Positions 20,834 to 27,984 of a stretch of 64,000 nt of DNA are shown one piece after another. The position numbers and the translations under genes were made by a program. The notes beneath the pieces are model-generated. The model was not told the origin of the DNA. It made no database searches and saw only the letters and a list, made by a program, of their open reading frames with translations. This DNA comes from Gilvibacter sediminis (lineage in GTDB: Bacteria; Bacteroidota; Bacteroidia; Flavobacteriales; Flavobacteriaceae): assembly GCF_028561565.1 (NCBI RefSeq), contig NZ_JAQQTE010000019.1, positions 20,586-84,585 of the forward strand. Reading direction: 5' to 3'. The first letter of the stretch is position 1. The number at the start of each line of letters is the position of its first letter.

Positions 20834-21271
20834 TTAAAAAGGGGCTGCCCCTTTGATTTTAACTCCCATAGATCGTGCAGTACCAGCTACCATTTTCATG
20901 GCAGACTCGATTGTAAATGCGTTTAAATCCGGCATTTTATCTTCTGCAATAGTTTTCACCTGATCCCAGGAAATTGTGGCTACTTTACGCACGTGTGGTT
21001 CACCAGAGCCTTTTTTGACTTTGGCTGCCTCAAGGATCTGTACAGCTGCTGGAGGGGTCTTAATTACAAACTCGAAAGATTTGTCCTTATAAACCGTAAT
21101 CACAACAGGCAATACTTTACCTTGCTTATCTTGAGTTCTACCGTTGAATTGCTTGCAGAACTCCATGATGTTAACACCTGCGGCACCTAAAGCGGGTCCT
21201 ACTGGTGGTGACGGGTTAGCCGCTCCACCTCGAACCTGTAACTTTACGACTTTATCTACTTCTTTTGCCAT
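20834..21271 (-). CDS. rplK: 50S ribosomal protein L11
   Basis: Binds 23S rRNA at the GTPase-associated centre, 145 residues. The N-terminal domain carries [20 protein letters not shown] and the C-terminal RNA-binding domain carries [18 protein letters not shown]. First ribosomal protein gene after nusG, with a 74-bp gap in which I see no hairpin strong enough to be a terminator. Confidence 0.98.
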   Translation of the reverse strand: MAKEVDKVVKLQVRGGAANPSPPVGPALGAAGVNIMEFCKQFNGRTQDKQGKVLPVVITVYKDKSFEFVIKTPPAAVQILEAAKVKKGSGEPHVRKVATISWDQVKTIAEDKMPDLNAFTIESAMKMVAGTARSMGVKIKGAAPF

Positions 21272-21345
21272 TGTTTACATTTTAGGTCGATCCTTCACAG
21301 TTGGAAGCTCCGGAAGAATCACTTTATTCGCGTAACAGTTTTTTA

Positions 21346-21900
21346 CTAAATTTTTTCTACTTGCATATAGCTGAGCTCTAGTGGCGTCTTACGTCCGAAG
21401 ATCTTCACCATAACTTCTAGCTTGCGTTTTTCTTCGTTGATCTTCTCTACGGTTCCGTTGAATCCGTTGAAAGGACCATCGATCACTTTTACAGTCTCTC
21501 CTACTACATAAGGAATGTTTAGGTTTTCATCTTCGATAGCCAATTCGTCTACCTTACCTAACATTCTGTTCACTTCAGACTGTCTTAACGGCACTGGGTC
21601 TCCCCCTTTGGTCTCTCCTAAGAAACCAATAACACCGTTGATGGATTTTATAATGTGTGGTACCTCTCCTGCAAGATTTGCATTGATAATGATATATCCC
21701 GGAAAGTACACACGTTCTTTACTTATCTTTTTCCCGTTGCGGATCTGAATAACCTTTTCGGTTGGAACTAGAACTTGCTCGATATAGTCTTGCAGATTCA
21801 AGCGCACTACTTCACTCTCGATGTAGTTCTTGATCTTGTTCTCTTGTCCGCTAACCGAACGAACAACATACCACTTCTTAGTACTCTTTGTTTCTGTCAT
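21346..21900 (-). CDS. nusG: Transcription termination/antitermination factor NusG
   Basis: Universal elongation factor linking RNA polymerase to Rho or the ribosome, 184 residues. The NGN domain starts KKWYVVRSVSGQENKIKNYI and includes VYFPGYIIINANL; the C-terminal KOW motif is VKVIDGPFNGFNGTVEKI. Ten bp downstream of secE on the same strand, the standard secE-nusG pair. Confidence 0.98.
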   Translation of the reverse strand: MTETKSTKKWYVVRSVSGQENKIKNYIESEVVRLNLQDYIEQVLVPTEKVIQIRNGKKISKERVYFPGYIIINANLAGEVPHIIKSINGVIGFLGETKGGDPVPLRQSEVNRMLGKVDELAIEDENLNIPYVVGETVKVIDGPFNGFNGTVEKINEEKRKLEVMVKIFGRKTPLELSYMQVEKI

Positions 21901-21910
21901 TCTGCAGCGT

Positions 21911-22099
21911 TTATCCCTTGATTAGTTTAAAGTACTGCTCGATCACTCCAGAGAAGACTGTGTCTACTCCCCAAGTGGCCAATGCCAGTACAACAGAAAA
22001 AACCGCAACAATAACAGTAAGTCGTTGAGCCTCAGATAAAGGTGTCCAAGTCACGTGATTTCTTAGCTCGTTATACGACTCTTTAATATATTCTATCAT
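21911..22099 (-). CDS. secE: Preprotein translocase subunit SecE
   Basis: Short 62-residue SecE with one predicted membrane helix (TVIVAVFSVVLALATWGVDTVF, residues about 30-51) after the amphipathic segment YIKESYNELRNHVTWTPLSE, which stabilises SecY. The start at 22097-22099 (MIEYIKESY) is chosen because a longer frame would run into tRNA-Trp. It starts 15 bp after that tRNA, with which it is likely co-transcribed. Confidence 0.95.
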   Translation of the reverse strand: MIEYIKESYNELRNHVTWTPLSEAQRLTVIVAVFSVVLALATWGVDTVFSGVIEQYFKLIKG

Positions 22100-22114
22100 T
22101 GTTCTTGTGTTTTG

Positions 22115-22187
22115 CACGGGTTGAGAGACTCGAACTCCCGACACCTGGTTTTGGAGACCAGTGCTCTACCAACTGAGCTAAACCCGT
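22115..22187 (-). tRNA. tRNA-Trp (CCA)
   Basis: A 73-nt cloverleaf: acceptor stem ACGGGTT/AACCCGT plus discriminator G, D arm TTTAGCTCAGTTGGTAGAGC, anticodon stem-loop CTGGT-CTCCAAA-ACCAG with anticodon CCA, T arm GGGAGTTCGAGTCTCTC. The 3' CCA is not encoded. Placed between tuf and secE. Confidence 0.97.
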
Positions 22188-22193
22188 AGATAA

Positions 22194-22232
22194 AAGTCAA
22201 GGTGTACCGCGAAAACGGGACACCTTTGACTT
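22194..22232 (-). terminator. Hairpin between tuf and tRNA-Trp
   Basis: Arms AAGTCAAGGTGT (22194-22205) and ACACCTTTGACTT (22220-22232) pair with one bulged base, with further pairing in the CCCG/CGGG loop part. On the minus strand the hairpin is followed by TTATC after ACTT, giving a short T tract, so it can act as terminator, attenuator or tRNA-processing site downstream of tuf. Confidence 0.6.
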
Positions 22233-22255
22233 ATTTATGTTTATCTACTGTGTAC

Positions 22256-23443
22256 TTAGTCGATGATTTCAGTAACCTGACCAGCTCCAACAGTTCTACC
22301 ACCTTCACGGATAGCGAAACGCAATCCAACGTTAAGTGCGATAGGTTGAATCAAATCAACAGTAATGGTAAGGTTATCACCTGGCATTACCATCTCAACA
22401 CCATCAGGAAGTACAATGTTTCCAGTTACGTCAGTTGTACGTACGTAGAACTGAGGACGGTAGTTGTTGTGGAATGGAGTGTGACGTCCACCTTCTTCTT
22501 TCTTAAGGATATAAACCTCGGCTTTGAATTTAGCGTGAGGAGTTACAGAACCTGGCTTACAGATTACCATACCTCTTTTGATCTCAGTCTTTTCAATACC
22601 ACGTAGAAGGATACCAACGTTATCACCAGCTTCACCGCGATCTAGGATCTTACGGAACATCTCAACACCAGTAATAGTAGAAGACAATTTCTCAGCTCCC
22701 ATTCCGATGATGTCTACAGCGTCACCAGTGTTGGCAACTCCAGTCTCGATACGACCCGTAGCAACAGTACCACGACCAGTAATAGAGAATACATCCTCGA
22801 TTGGCATCAAGAAGTCTTTATCTACATCACGCTTAGGTAGCTCAATCCAATTGTCTACAGCTTCCATAAGCTCCATTACAGTGTCAACCCACTTTTGCTC
22901 ACCGTTAAGTGCGCCAAGAGCAGAACCAGCGATAACAGGACCGTTGTCTCCGTCATACTCGTAGAAGCTCAATAGGTCACGGATCTCCATCTCAACTAGT
23001 TCAAGTAACTCTTCGTCGTCTACCATATCCACTTTATTCATGAATACAACGATACGTGGAATACCTACCTGACGTCCAAGAAGGATGTGCTCACGTGTTT
23101 GTGGCATAGGACCATCTGTAGCAGCTACTACAAGGATAGCACCGTCCATTTGTGCAGCACCAGTTACCATGTTCTTAACGTAGTCGGCGTGACCTGGACA
23201 GTCAACGTGTGCGTAGTGACGGTTAGCCGTCTGATACTCTACGTGAGAGGTGTTAATAGTAATACCTCTTTCTTTTTCTTCTGGAGCGTTATCGATAGAG
23301 TCGAAAGAACGCAACTCAGACAATCCTGCGTTGGCTAGTACAGTTGTAATAGCGGCAGTAAGGGTAGTTTTCCCGTGATCAACGTGTCCAATAGTACCGA
23401 TGTTTAAGTGCGGTTTGGAACGATCAAAAGTTTCCTTTGCCAT
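22256..23443 (-). CDS. tuf: Elongation factor Tu
   Basis: GTPase that brings aminoacyl-tRNA to the ribosome, 395 residues. P-loop GHVDHGKT (19-26), [27 protein letters not shown] and the C-terminal [13 protein letters not shown] are all intact. In transcription order it follows four tRNA genes and precedes tRNA-Trp and secE, as in the E. coli tufB locus. Only this copy is seen in the window. Confidence 0.98.
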   Translation of the reverse strand: MAKETFDRSKPHLNIGTIGHVDHGKTTLTAAITTVLANAGLSELRSFDSIDNAPEEKERGITINTSHVEYQTANRHYAHVDCPGHADYVKNMVTGAAQMDGAILVVAATDGPMPQTREHILLGRQVGIPRIVVFMNKVDMVDDEELLELVEMEIRDLLSFYEYDGDNGPVIAGSALGALNGEQKWVDTVMELMEAVDNWIELPKRDVDKDFLMPIEDVFSITGRGTVATGRIETGVANTGDAVDIIGMGAEKLSSTITGVEMFRKILDRGEAGDNVGILLRGIEKTEIKRGMVICKPGSVTPHAKFKAEVYILKKEEGGRHTPFHNNYRPQFYVRTTDVTGNIVLPDGVEMVMPGDNLTITVDLIQPIALNVGLRFAIREGGRTVGAGQVTEIID

Positions 23444-23569
23444 GTTTATTAATTTTTAATCTTAATTATATTAGTGTTCAAATTCTTGTTTGCTATTGAA
23501 TTAAGACCACCCGATACTCATTGTATCCTGCTGACTAATCCAAAGAAGCAGTTCTTTCAAACTACTTAG

Positions 23570-23641
23570 AGCCAATGACGGGAATTGAACCCGTGACCTC
23601 TTCCTTACCAAGGAAACGCTCTACCCCTGAGCTACATCGGC
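23570..23641 (-). tRNA. tRNA-Thr (GGT)
   Basis: A 72-nt cloverleaf with acceptor GCCGATG/CATTGGC plus T, anticodon loop TTGGTAA (anticodon GGT) on a TTTCC/GGAAG stem, and T loop GGTTCAATTCC. The acceptor stem has one G-T pair. The 3' CCA is not encoded. Last tRNA before tuf. Confidence 0.97.
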
Positions 23642-23709
23642 TTATGCGGGTTGGGCCGTCTAGCCCCGCCTGCCTTACCTGTCGTTTTACTGACCGATAA
23701 GTACAGCAA

Positions 23710-23739
23710 AAATCGCACCCTCTAGTGAAGATGCGATTT
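23710..23739 (-). terminator. Terminator-like hairpin between tRNA-Gly and tRNA-Thr(GGT)
   Basis: Arms AAATCGCA (23710-23717) and TGCGATTT (23732-23739) form an 8-bp stem with a 14-base loop; on the minus strand the stem runs into TTTTTGC. It lies 15 bp after tRNA-Gly. It may end transcription from the upstream tRNAs or serve as a processing site; if it is a strong terminator, tRNA-Thr(GGT)-tuf needs its own promoter. Confidence 0.5.
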
Positions 23740-23753
23740 CGGCTTGACTTTTG

Positions 23754-23826
23754 AGCGGGAGACCGGGTTCGAACCGGCGACATTCAGCTTGGAAGGCTGA
23801 CGCTCTACCAACTGAGCTACTCCCGC
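23754..23826 (-). tRNA. tRNA-Gly (TCC)
   Basis: A 73-nt cloverleaf with acceptor GCGGGAG/CTCCCGC plus T, anticodon stem-loop TCAGC-CTTCCAA-GCTGA (anticodon TCC), T loop GGTTCGAACC. The 3' CCA is not encoded. Separated from tRNA-Tyr by a 416-bp repeat-filled spacer. Confidence 0.97.
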
Positions 23827-23997
23827 GTTTTTTCTTGCTGTGCAAGATTGGTTTTCAGTACGTCGAAATTTTAGTGCTGCAAAATTAATGAAATTTTACT
23901 AGAAATAAAACAAGCAAAATGAGTTTTCATTGCGACTTTATTTTGCGCTGTGCTTTCCTTAAAGTTTACCAGGCCGTCGCCTCATTAAACTCCTCGA

Positions 23998-24167
23998 GAA
24001 ACACTTTCATGTTTCACCATTCGGATTACTCAGCTTATGCCTCGTTAAAACCCTCAAGAAACACTTTCATGTTTCACCATTCGGATTAGCTCACTTGCGT
24101 TCGCTGATCCTTTTGAAACACTTTCATGTTTCACCATTCGGATTAGCTCACTTGCGCTCGCTGATCC
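23998..24167. repeat. Three copies of a 31-bp hairpin repeat in the tRNA-Tyr/tRNA-Gly spacer
   Basis: The sequence GAAACACTTTCATGTTTCAC followed by CATTCGGATTA is present identically at 23998-24028, 24058-24088 and 24115-24145 (starts 60 and 57 bp apart). Each begins with a small hairpin GAAACA-CTTTCA-TGTTTC. Copies 2 and 3 also share a downstream segment GCTCACTTGCGTTCGCTGAT (one difference) to 24110 and 24167, and copies 1 and 2 share an upstream segment beginning CCTCATTAAA or CCTCGTTAAA. No open frame of note crosses it. The 23827-24242 spacer has no gene. Confidence 0.85.
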
Positions 24168-24182
24168 TCGGTGGTGAACCAT

Positions 24183-24242
24183 CTTTATTTTTTTGTCGGC
24201 TTACAAAAGCGAGCTTTTGACGCCGACTTTCAAAAAATAAAG
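24183..24242. repeat. 60-bp imperfect palindrome abutting tRNA-Tyr
   Basis: Nested inverted repeats: CTTTATTTTTT/AAAAAATAAAG at the ends, GTCGGC/GCCGAC (24195-24200, 24222-24227) and CAAAAGC/GCTTTTG (24204-24210, 24213-24219) at the centre. It can extrude as a long hairpin on either strand and ends one base before the tRNA-Tyr 3' end, so it may be a terminator/processing structure for the tRNA or the end of a small repeat element. Confidence 0.75.
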
Positions 24243-24325
24243 TGGGGAGAGCAGGATTCGAACCTGCGAAGGTAAAAACCAACAGATTTACAGTCTGTCC
24301 TCGTTGGCCGCTTGAGTATCTCCCC
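24243..24325 (-). tRNA. tRNA-Tyr (GTA)
   Basis: An 83-nt class II tRNA with long variable arm (GGTTTTTACC region), acceptor GGGGAGA/TCTCCCC plus A, anticodon stem-loop ACAGA-CTGTAAA-TCTGT (anticodon GTA), T loop GGTTCGAATCC. The 3' CCA is not encoded. Confidence 0.97.
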
Positions 24326-24360
24326 GATAGCTCTAAAACATCGATTTTAAAGAACTTAAG

Positions 24361-24434
24361 AGCCGATGGAGGGACTCGAACCCACGACCTGCTGATTACA
24401 AATCAGCTGCTCTAGCCAGCTGAGCTACATCGGC
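24361..24434 (-). tRNA. tRNA-Thr (TGT)
   Basis: A 74-nt cloverleaf with acceptor GCCGATG/CATCGGC plus T, anticodon stem-loop GCTGA-TTTGTAA-TCAGC (anticodon TGT), T loop GGTTCGAGTCC. First tRNA of the cluster, 35 bp before tRNA-Tyr. The 3' CCA is not encoded. Confidence 0.97.
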
Positions 24435-24457
24435 GCTTTTATACTTCCTTTTTGATC

Positions 24458-24486
24458 AAAAAAAAGTCCGCTATTTCTAACGGACT
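24458..24486 (-). terminator. Intrinsic terminator after hpf
   Basis: On the minus strand, AGTCCG-TTAGAAATAG-CGGACT followed by eight T residues, 52 bp after the hpf stop. A textbook Rho-independent terminator separating the hpf unit from the tRNA cluster. Confidence 0.85.
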
Positions 24487-24537
24487 GCAAATGTATAATA
24501 ATTTTCTTTTAGAAAAAACTTTTTGAGAAAATTTACC

Positions 24538-24840
24538 CTAAAGATAGGCTCGTTGTTTTTGCTTTCTCTTTTTGAGCTGGCGCTCTAAAGAATTTGCACA
24601 TTCGTCAATCCCTTCTTCAAATTTCCTACACTCCTTTTTCACAATGACATCATCTCCCGGGATACTCAATAAGACCTCAACGATCTTATTCTCCTTTTGG
24701 CTAGTGTTTTGCACTTTCAAAAACACATCAGCAAAGATGATCTTGTCGTAAAAAGTTTCGAGTTTTGACAAACGCTTTTTGATGAATTCAATAAGCTTGA
24801 TGTCTGCGTCAAAGTTTGGAGTTTGCACATTAACTTTCAT
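24538..24840 (-). CDS. hpf: Ribosome hibernation-promoting factor (short HPF/RaiA family)
   Basis: 100-residue ribosome-associated protein that binds the 30S decoding region in slow growth and protects or dimerises ribosomes. The fold pattern is visible: MKVNVQTPNFDADIKLIEFI, then KLETFYDKIIFADVFLKV, then a basic C-terminus (LERQLKKRKQKQRAYL). No C-terminal dimerisation domain, so it is the short type. The ATG at 24838-24840 is chosen because the family starts at this beta strand. Thirty-five bp after xerC. Confidence 0.9.
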   Translation of the reverse strand: MKVNVQTPNFDADIKLIEFIKKRLSKLETFYDKIIFADVFLKVQNTSQKENKIVEVLLSIPGDDVIVKKECRKFEEGIDECANSLERQLKKRKQKQRAYL

Positions 24841-24875
24841 ACACGGGTAATTTAAGTTAGACAAATATTTGCCCT

Positions 24876-25769
24876 CTATGATTTATTCCGCGGATGCGCC
24901 TTACTGTGAATTTTCTTCAATTCTGCCACACTGTTGTGTGTGTAGACCTGGGTGGAAGCCAAACTGGCGTGCCCGAGTAGTTCTTTCACAGCATTGAGGT
25001 CTGCACCTTCGTTCAATAAATGGGTTGCAAAGGAATGCCGCAAAATATGCGGGCTTTTCTTTACCTTGGAGGACGTCATACTAAAGTACGAATTTATAAT
25101 TCGGTACACAAGCGTTTCGTATAATTTAGCACCCTTGGAGGTGAGAAAGAGCCAAGGCGTATCTGCCTGATTTACAACTTCGCAGCGCTCTCCATCCAAA
25201 TAGGATTTCAGATCATGGAGTACCCCAGGCAAAAGCGGCACAATACGCTCCTTGTTGCGTTTTCCCAATACCTTGACCGCTGCTTGTCCAAAATCTATGT
25301 CAGACACCTTGAGGTTGATGAGTTCACTGCGTCGCATCCCTGTGGCGTAAAACAGGCTCACGATCAATTTATCTCGTACACTTTCAAATCCATCTTGGTT
25401 GTTCAAAGCTTCAATAGTGGCGGCGATCTCCGATTGTGAAAACGGCACCTGCAGTTTCTTGGGAGTTTTTAACGCCTTGTGTTGTGCTAAGGGAGACACG
25501 CTAATGGTTCCCGTTTTTAGGAGAAACTTGTAATAAGCTTTTAAGGAAGCAACCTTGCGGTTTACAGACCTGTTGGATATTCCAGCATCCACCAAGGAAA
25601 CGATCCAACTCCTTATTTGCGGATAATGTACTGTTTCAAAATCTTGCTGACCATACTCAGCTTCCAAGAACAACGCGAAGGCTTCTAGATCTCTCGCATA
25701 AGCGGTAAGAGTGTGCTGGGAGTATTTCTTCTCCAGACTGAGGTAGGCAATGAATTCGGTAAAGGCCAT
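24876..25769 (-). CDS. xerC: Tyrosine recombinase XerC-type
   Basis: Site-specific recombinase, 297 residues, the usual size for chromosome-dimer resolution enzymes acting at dif. N-terminal SAM-like core-binding domain (residues 1-90) and catalytic domain with Arg146 (TGMRRSEL), Lys170, His241-x-x-Arg244 (HILRHSF), His267 (LLGHASL) and nucleophile Tyr276 (STQVYTH). Located between rpsU and hpf, a housekeeping context, so XerC/D rather than a mobile-element integrase; which of the two cannot be settled by eye. A terminator T tract ends at the base just before its ATG. Confidence 0.92.
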   Translation of the reverse strand: MAFTEFIAYLSLEKKYSQHTLTAYARDLEAFALFLEAEYGQQDFETVHYPQIRSWIVSLVDAGISNRSVNRKVASLKAYYKFLLKTGTISVSPLAQHKALKTPKKLQVPFSQSEIAATIEALNNQDGFESVRDKLIVSLFYATGMRRSELINLKVSDIDFGQAAVKVLGKRNKERIVPLLPGVLHDLKSYLDGERCEVVNQADTPWLFLTSKGAKLYETLVYRIINSYFSMTSSKVKKSPHILRHSFATHLLNEGADLNAVKELLGHASLASTQVYTHNSVAELKKIHSKAHPRNKS

Positions 25770-25813
25770 AAAAAATCCGCTGAATAATGTAAAGGTACAC
25801 TTTCCAGCGGATT
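25770..25813 (-). terminator. Intrinsic terminator between rpsU and xerC
   Basis: Arms AATCCGCTG / CAGCGGATT (25774-25782, 25805-25813), 9 perfect pairs, 22-base loop, then a T6 tract on the minus strand that ends exactly before the xerC ATG. It should end the short rpsU transcript. The loop contains TACCTTTA, one base off the TAnnTTTG promoter box, a possible separate xerC promoter. Confidence 0.8.
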
Positions 25814-25836
25814 GTTTATGTGGTGATCCTAACGAT

Positions 25837-26031
25837 CTAGATCTCTTCCTGATCTCTAAGATGTTGGATGTATTGCGCTTTTTGGATTTGCGCTCTGCGC
25901 TTTACAGAAGGTTTAGTAAACTGCTGACGTGAACGTAGTGCACGCATAGTTCCTGTTCTGTCAAACTTACGCTTGAAACGCTTTAGCGCTCTATCAATAT
26001 TTTCTCCGTCTTTAACTGGTATAATTAACAT
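25837..26031 (-). CDS. rpsU: 30S ribosomal protein bS21
   Basis: 64-residue S21: MLIIPVKDGENIDRALKRFK, then a basic middle (RTGTMRALRSRQQF) and C-terminal helix. The start at 26029-26031 is fixed by a full Shine-Dalgarno 6 bases upstream; a longer frame to 26064 would code through that site. In Flavobacteriia bS21 helps to hide the 16S anti-Shine-Dalgarno end, and published work on Flavobacterium johnsoniae describes rpsU as an exceptional gene that keeps a strong SD for autoregulation. A short transcript closed by the terminator before xerC. Confidence 0.96.
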   Translation of the reverse strand: MLIIPVKDGENIDRALKRFKRKFDRTGTMRALRSRQQFTKPSVKRRAQIQKAQYIQHLRDQEEI

Positions 26032-26037
26032 AGTGTC

Positions 26038-26047
26038 ATCACCTCCT
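26038..26047 (-). promoter_or_regulatory. Full Shine-Dalgarno of rpsU
   Basis: AGGAGGTGAT on the minus strand, complementary to the 16S rRNA 3' end over ten bases, with 6 bases between it and the ATG (10 from GGAGG). Other gene starts checked here (for example rplL, prfC, tuf, rplK, kdsA) have nothing comparable, so this site is exceptional and probably a regulatory target of the S21-controlled anti-SD. Confidence 0.92.
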
Positions 26048-26061
26048 CTCTTTTGCGGATG

Positions 26062-26093
26062 CAAAGATAGAAAGTTAATTTTTATATCTGCAA
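26062..26093 (-). promoter_or_regulatory. rpsU promoter
   Basis: -7 box TATCTTTG (26062-26069, followed by CATCC) and a TTG (26091-26093) 21 bp upstream, both in the Bacteroidota pattern, 30 bp before the rpsU start codon. Confidence 0.65.
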
Positions 26094-26106
26094 CTTCTTT
26101 TTAAAA

Positions 26107-27540
26107 TTATTCCTTGAAGAGTGATGCTCGTGTACTGAGATCGCGGATGAGCTTCTCCTCTTCCTCGCTCTCTAAAAGTACATTATAGGTCTTCCAGAAG
26201 GCTTGGTTATAGGGTCTAGGGATAAAGATATCATCAGACCACTCTTCACTCAGCGCCTGCGCAATGACCATATCGTCTCGAATGATCTCCGTAAAGACAA
26301 TCTCTTGAACGGTATAGTAGAATTGCTCCTCCCGCTCCTTTTTGATCTGTTCTGCAGTTTTCTCCTGCTGATCTGAGGAACGATTCCCAATGTTAACCAG
26401 TTTAGGCGTCTCGTAATAGATGTAGTTGGGGTACCATTTATCCTCGAACTCTTTGTAAGTGATCACCAACTTGTGATTTAGCGTAGTACCAAACAAACTT
26501 TTAGAACGTCTACGCTGCGCATCAGAGGCAGCAATGAGTTCGTATTCAATGCGTTTTATGGCATAGGTTTTCCAGTCGATATAGATCCACCCCTTAGGCT
26601 CAAATCCTTCATTGTAGATACCTGGAGTATTGAGTCCGACGTAATCAGAGCCCTTCTCAATTCTGATCTTGTAAACCTTTCGCCCATCGTCTACCAAAAC
26701 AGTATCCAACGTAAATTGATGGCGCTCTAACATTTTATCGCCTAAGATCGCAAAACGATCTCCAGCATTGCGCACCATATTGAGCTTCCCATTGAAGAGA
26801 TTCCCTAAACCGTTCACGCGGTTGTCGTTCCACTTAATGGCTTCTACCAATGAAGCCGTTTTAATAGTGTCGCGTCTCAAATTATCCGCTTTTATGCGCA
26901 TTCCTTTTTCATCACGCAGATAGGAGTAATATGTGAACAAACTATCTACGTCTCGAAGATCGTAGCTCTTTCTGTTTTCATCCACATTGACTTTGAGGTA
27001 TTCTGAGCCTCCTGCCACATAGGTGGAATCATAGAGGCTGATGGCACTTTCAATAAGCCATTTGTATTCGATCTGATTGCGTTCTTTATGTCTTAAGAAT
27101 CCTTTTTGGATGTATGAGCTGTCTGGCAAATTACGAGGTAAACGCTCCAAGGCACGAATCACAATATCGTTTCCCGTAGTGGGTCTTGGGTCTGCCACGA
27201 CAACTACTTCGTCTAAGGAGGCAATGTCTTCTTCTAAAAAGATATCTTCTGCAGGATCAAAATCTGCGATGGCTGTTTTAAAACTCTTGAATCCGATGGA
27301 TGATATTACCAAGGTATCATTGACGTGCTTAGGCGGAACCACCAAAGAGAATTTTCCATCACTATTGCTCACCGTCCCGATATAGGAATCCTGAACATAG
27401 ACACTGGCGCTCTCAATAGGCATGAAAGTGGCAAAATCCACGATCTTTCCATTGAGTACTTTCTCTTGTTGTGCGTAAGTAAATCCGCAGGCCAAGAAGA
27501 CACCTGCAAAAAGTAATTTTTTAAATAGATTGAGCTGCAT
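26107..27540 (-). CDS. Carboxypeptidase-regulatory-like domain outer-membrane/periplasmic protein
   Basis: 477 residues with signal peptide (LLFAGVFLACGFTYAQ). Residues about 27-110 form a CarboxypepD_reg-like domain (LNGKIVDFATFMPIESASVYV, GTVSNSDGKFSLVVPP, DTLVISSIGFKSF), followed by a TonB-plug-like EVVVVADP segment and a large domain with no obvious membrane helices (ending TYNVLLESEEEEKLIRDLS). This architecture recurs in Bacteroidota envelope proteins whose role is not settled. Single gene under a TAnnTTTG box; upstream lies the 81-bp repeat array. Confidence 0.8.
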   Translation of the reverse strand: MQLNLFKKLLFAGVFLACGFTYAQQEKVLNGKIVDFATFMPIESASVYVQDSYIGTVSNSDGKFSLVVPPKHVNDTLVISSIGFKSFKTAIADFDPAEDIFLEEDIASLDEVVVVADPRPTTGNDIVIRALERLPRNLPDSSYIQKGFLRHKERNQIEYKWLIESAISLYDSTYVAGGSEYLKVNVDENRKSYDLRDVDSLFTYYSYLRDEKGMRIKADNLRRDTIKTASLVEAIKWNDNRVNGLGNLFNGKLNMVRNAGDRFAILGDKMLERHQFTLDTVLVDDGRKVYKIRIEKGSDYVGLNTPGIYNEGFEPKGWIYIDWKTYAIKRIEYELIAASDAQRRRSKSLFGTTLNHKLVITYKEFEDKWYPNYIYYETPKLVNIGNRSSDQQEKTAEQIKKEREEQFYYTVQEIVFTEIIRDDMVIAQALSEEWSDDIFIPRPYNQAFWKTYNVLLESEEEEKLIRDLSTRASLFKE

Positions 27541-27590
27541 GCATGTAGGTTTAAATCTCCAATTTAATCCAAGGGAGACCTATTGTAGCT

Positions 27591-27598
27591 CAAAGTTA
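27591..27598 (-). promoter_or_regulatory. Putative promoter (-7 box) of the 26107-27540 gene
   Basis: TAACTTTG on the minus strand matches TAnnTTTG, 50 bp before the start codon and just downstream of the 81-bp array. No matching -33 element found. Confidence 0.5.
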
Positions 27599-27612
27599 CA
27601 TAAATCAGCGAA

Positions 27613-27984
27613 CTATGTAGCTGGTTTGTACTCTTTGCCGTCAATGACCATTTTTGCGATGCCATTGGGCATCTTCGCAAAAATTTTTGTCGCTTATGTT
27701 GCCAGCTTGTACTCTTTACCGTCAATGACCATTTTTGCGATGCCATTGGGCATCTTCGCAAAAATGTTTGTCGCTTATGTTGCCGGCTTGTACTCTTTAC
27801 CGTCAATGACCATTTTTGCGATGCCATTGGGCATCTTCGCAAAAATGTTTGTCGCTTATGTTGCCGGCTTGTACTCTTTACCGTCAATGACCATTTTTGC
27901 GATGCCTTTGGGCATCTTCGCAAAAATGTTTGTCGCTTATGTTGCCGGCTTGTACTCTTTACCGTCAATGACCATTTTTGCGAT
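27613..27984 (-). repeat. 81-bp tandem array repeating the 3' end of the acyl-CoA dehydrogenase gene
   Basis: Five copies with period exactly 81 bp (stop codons at 27613, 27694, 27775, 27856 and 27937). The copy at 27937 is the real end of the gene. Every copy encodes the last codons MVIDGKEYKPAT plus stop in the same frame; the second has Leu for Pro. The most distal copy keeps the same peptide with synonymous changes and TAG instead of TAA, so it may be the original gene end. Between copies lies a hairpin, TTTTTGCGA paired with TCGCAAAAA, at 27651-27683, 27732-27764, 27813-27845 and 27894-27926. The 27541-27936 gap holds no other gene. Confidence 0.92.

Noticed and set aside
23562-23783. 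73-codon protein-coding frame
   Set aside because: It runs through tRNA-Thr(GGT) and part of tRNA-Gly.
23998-24167. CRISPR array
   Set aside because: Repeat plus repeated flanks, only three copies, no unique spacers and no cas genes.
24876-25769. Phage or integron integrase
   Set aside because: Size, residues and the rpsU-hpf housekeeping context fit chromosomal XerC/D; no cargo or attachment repeats at the adjacent tRNA genes.
27613-27984. CRISPR array
   Set aside because: The whole 81-bp unit is repeated, there are no variable spacers, and the repeat is coding sequence.
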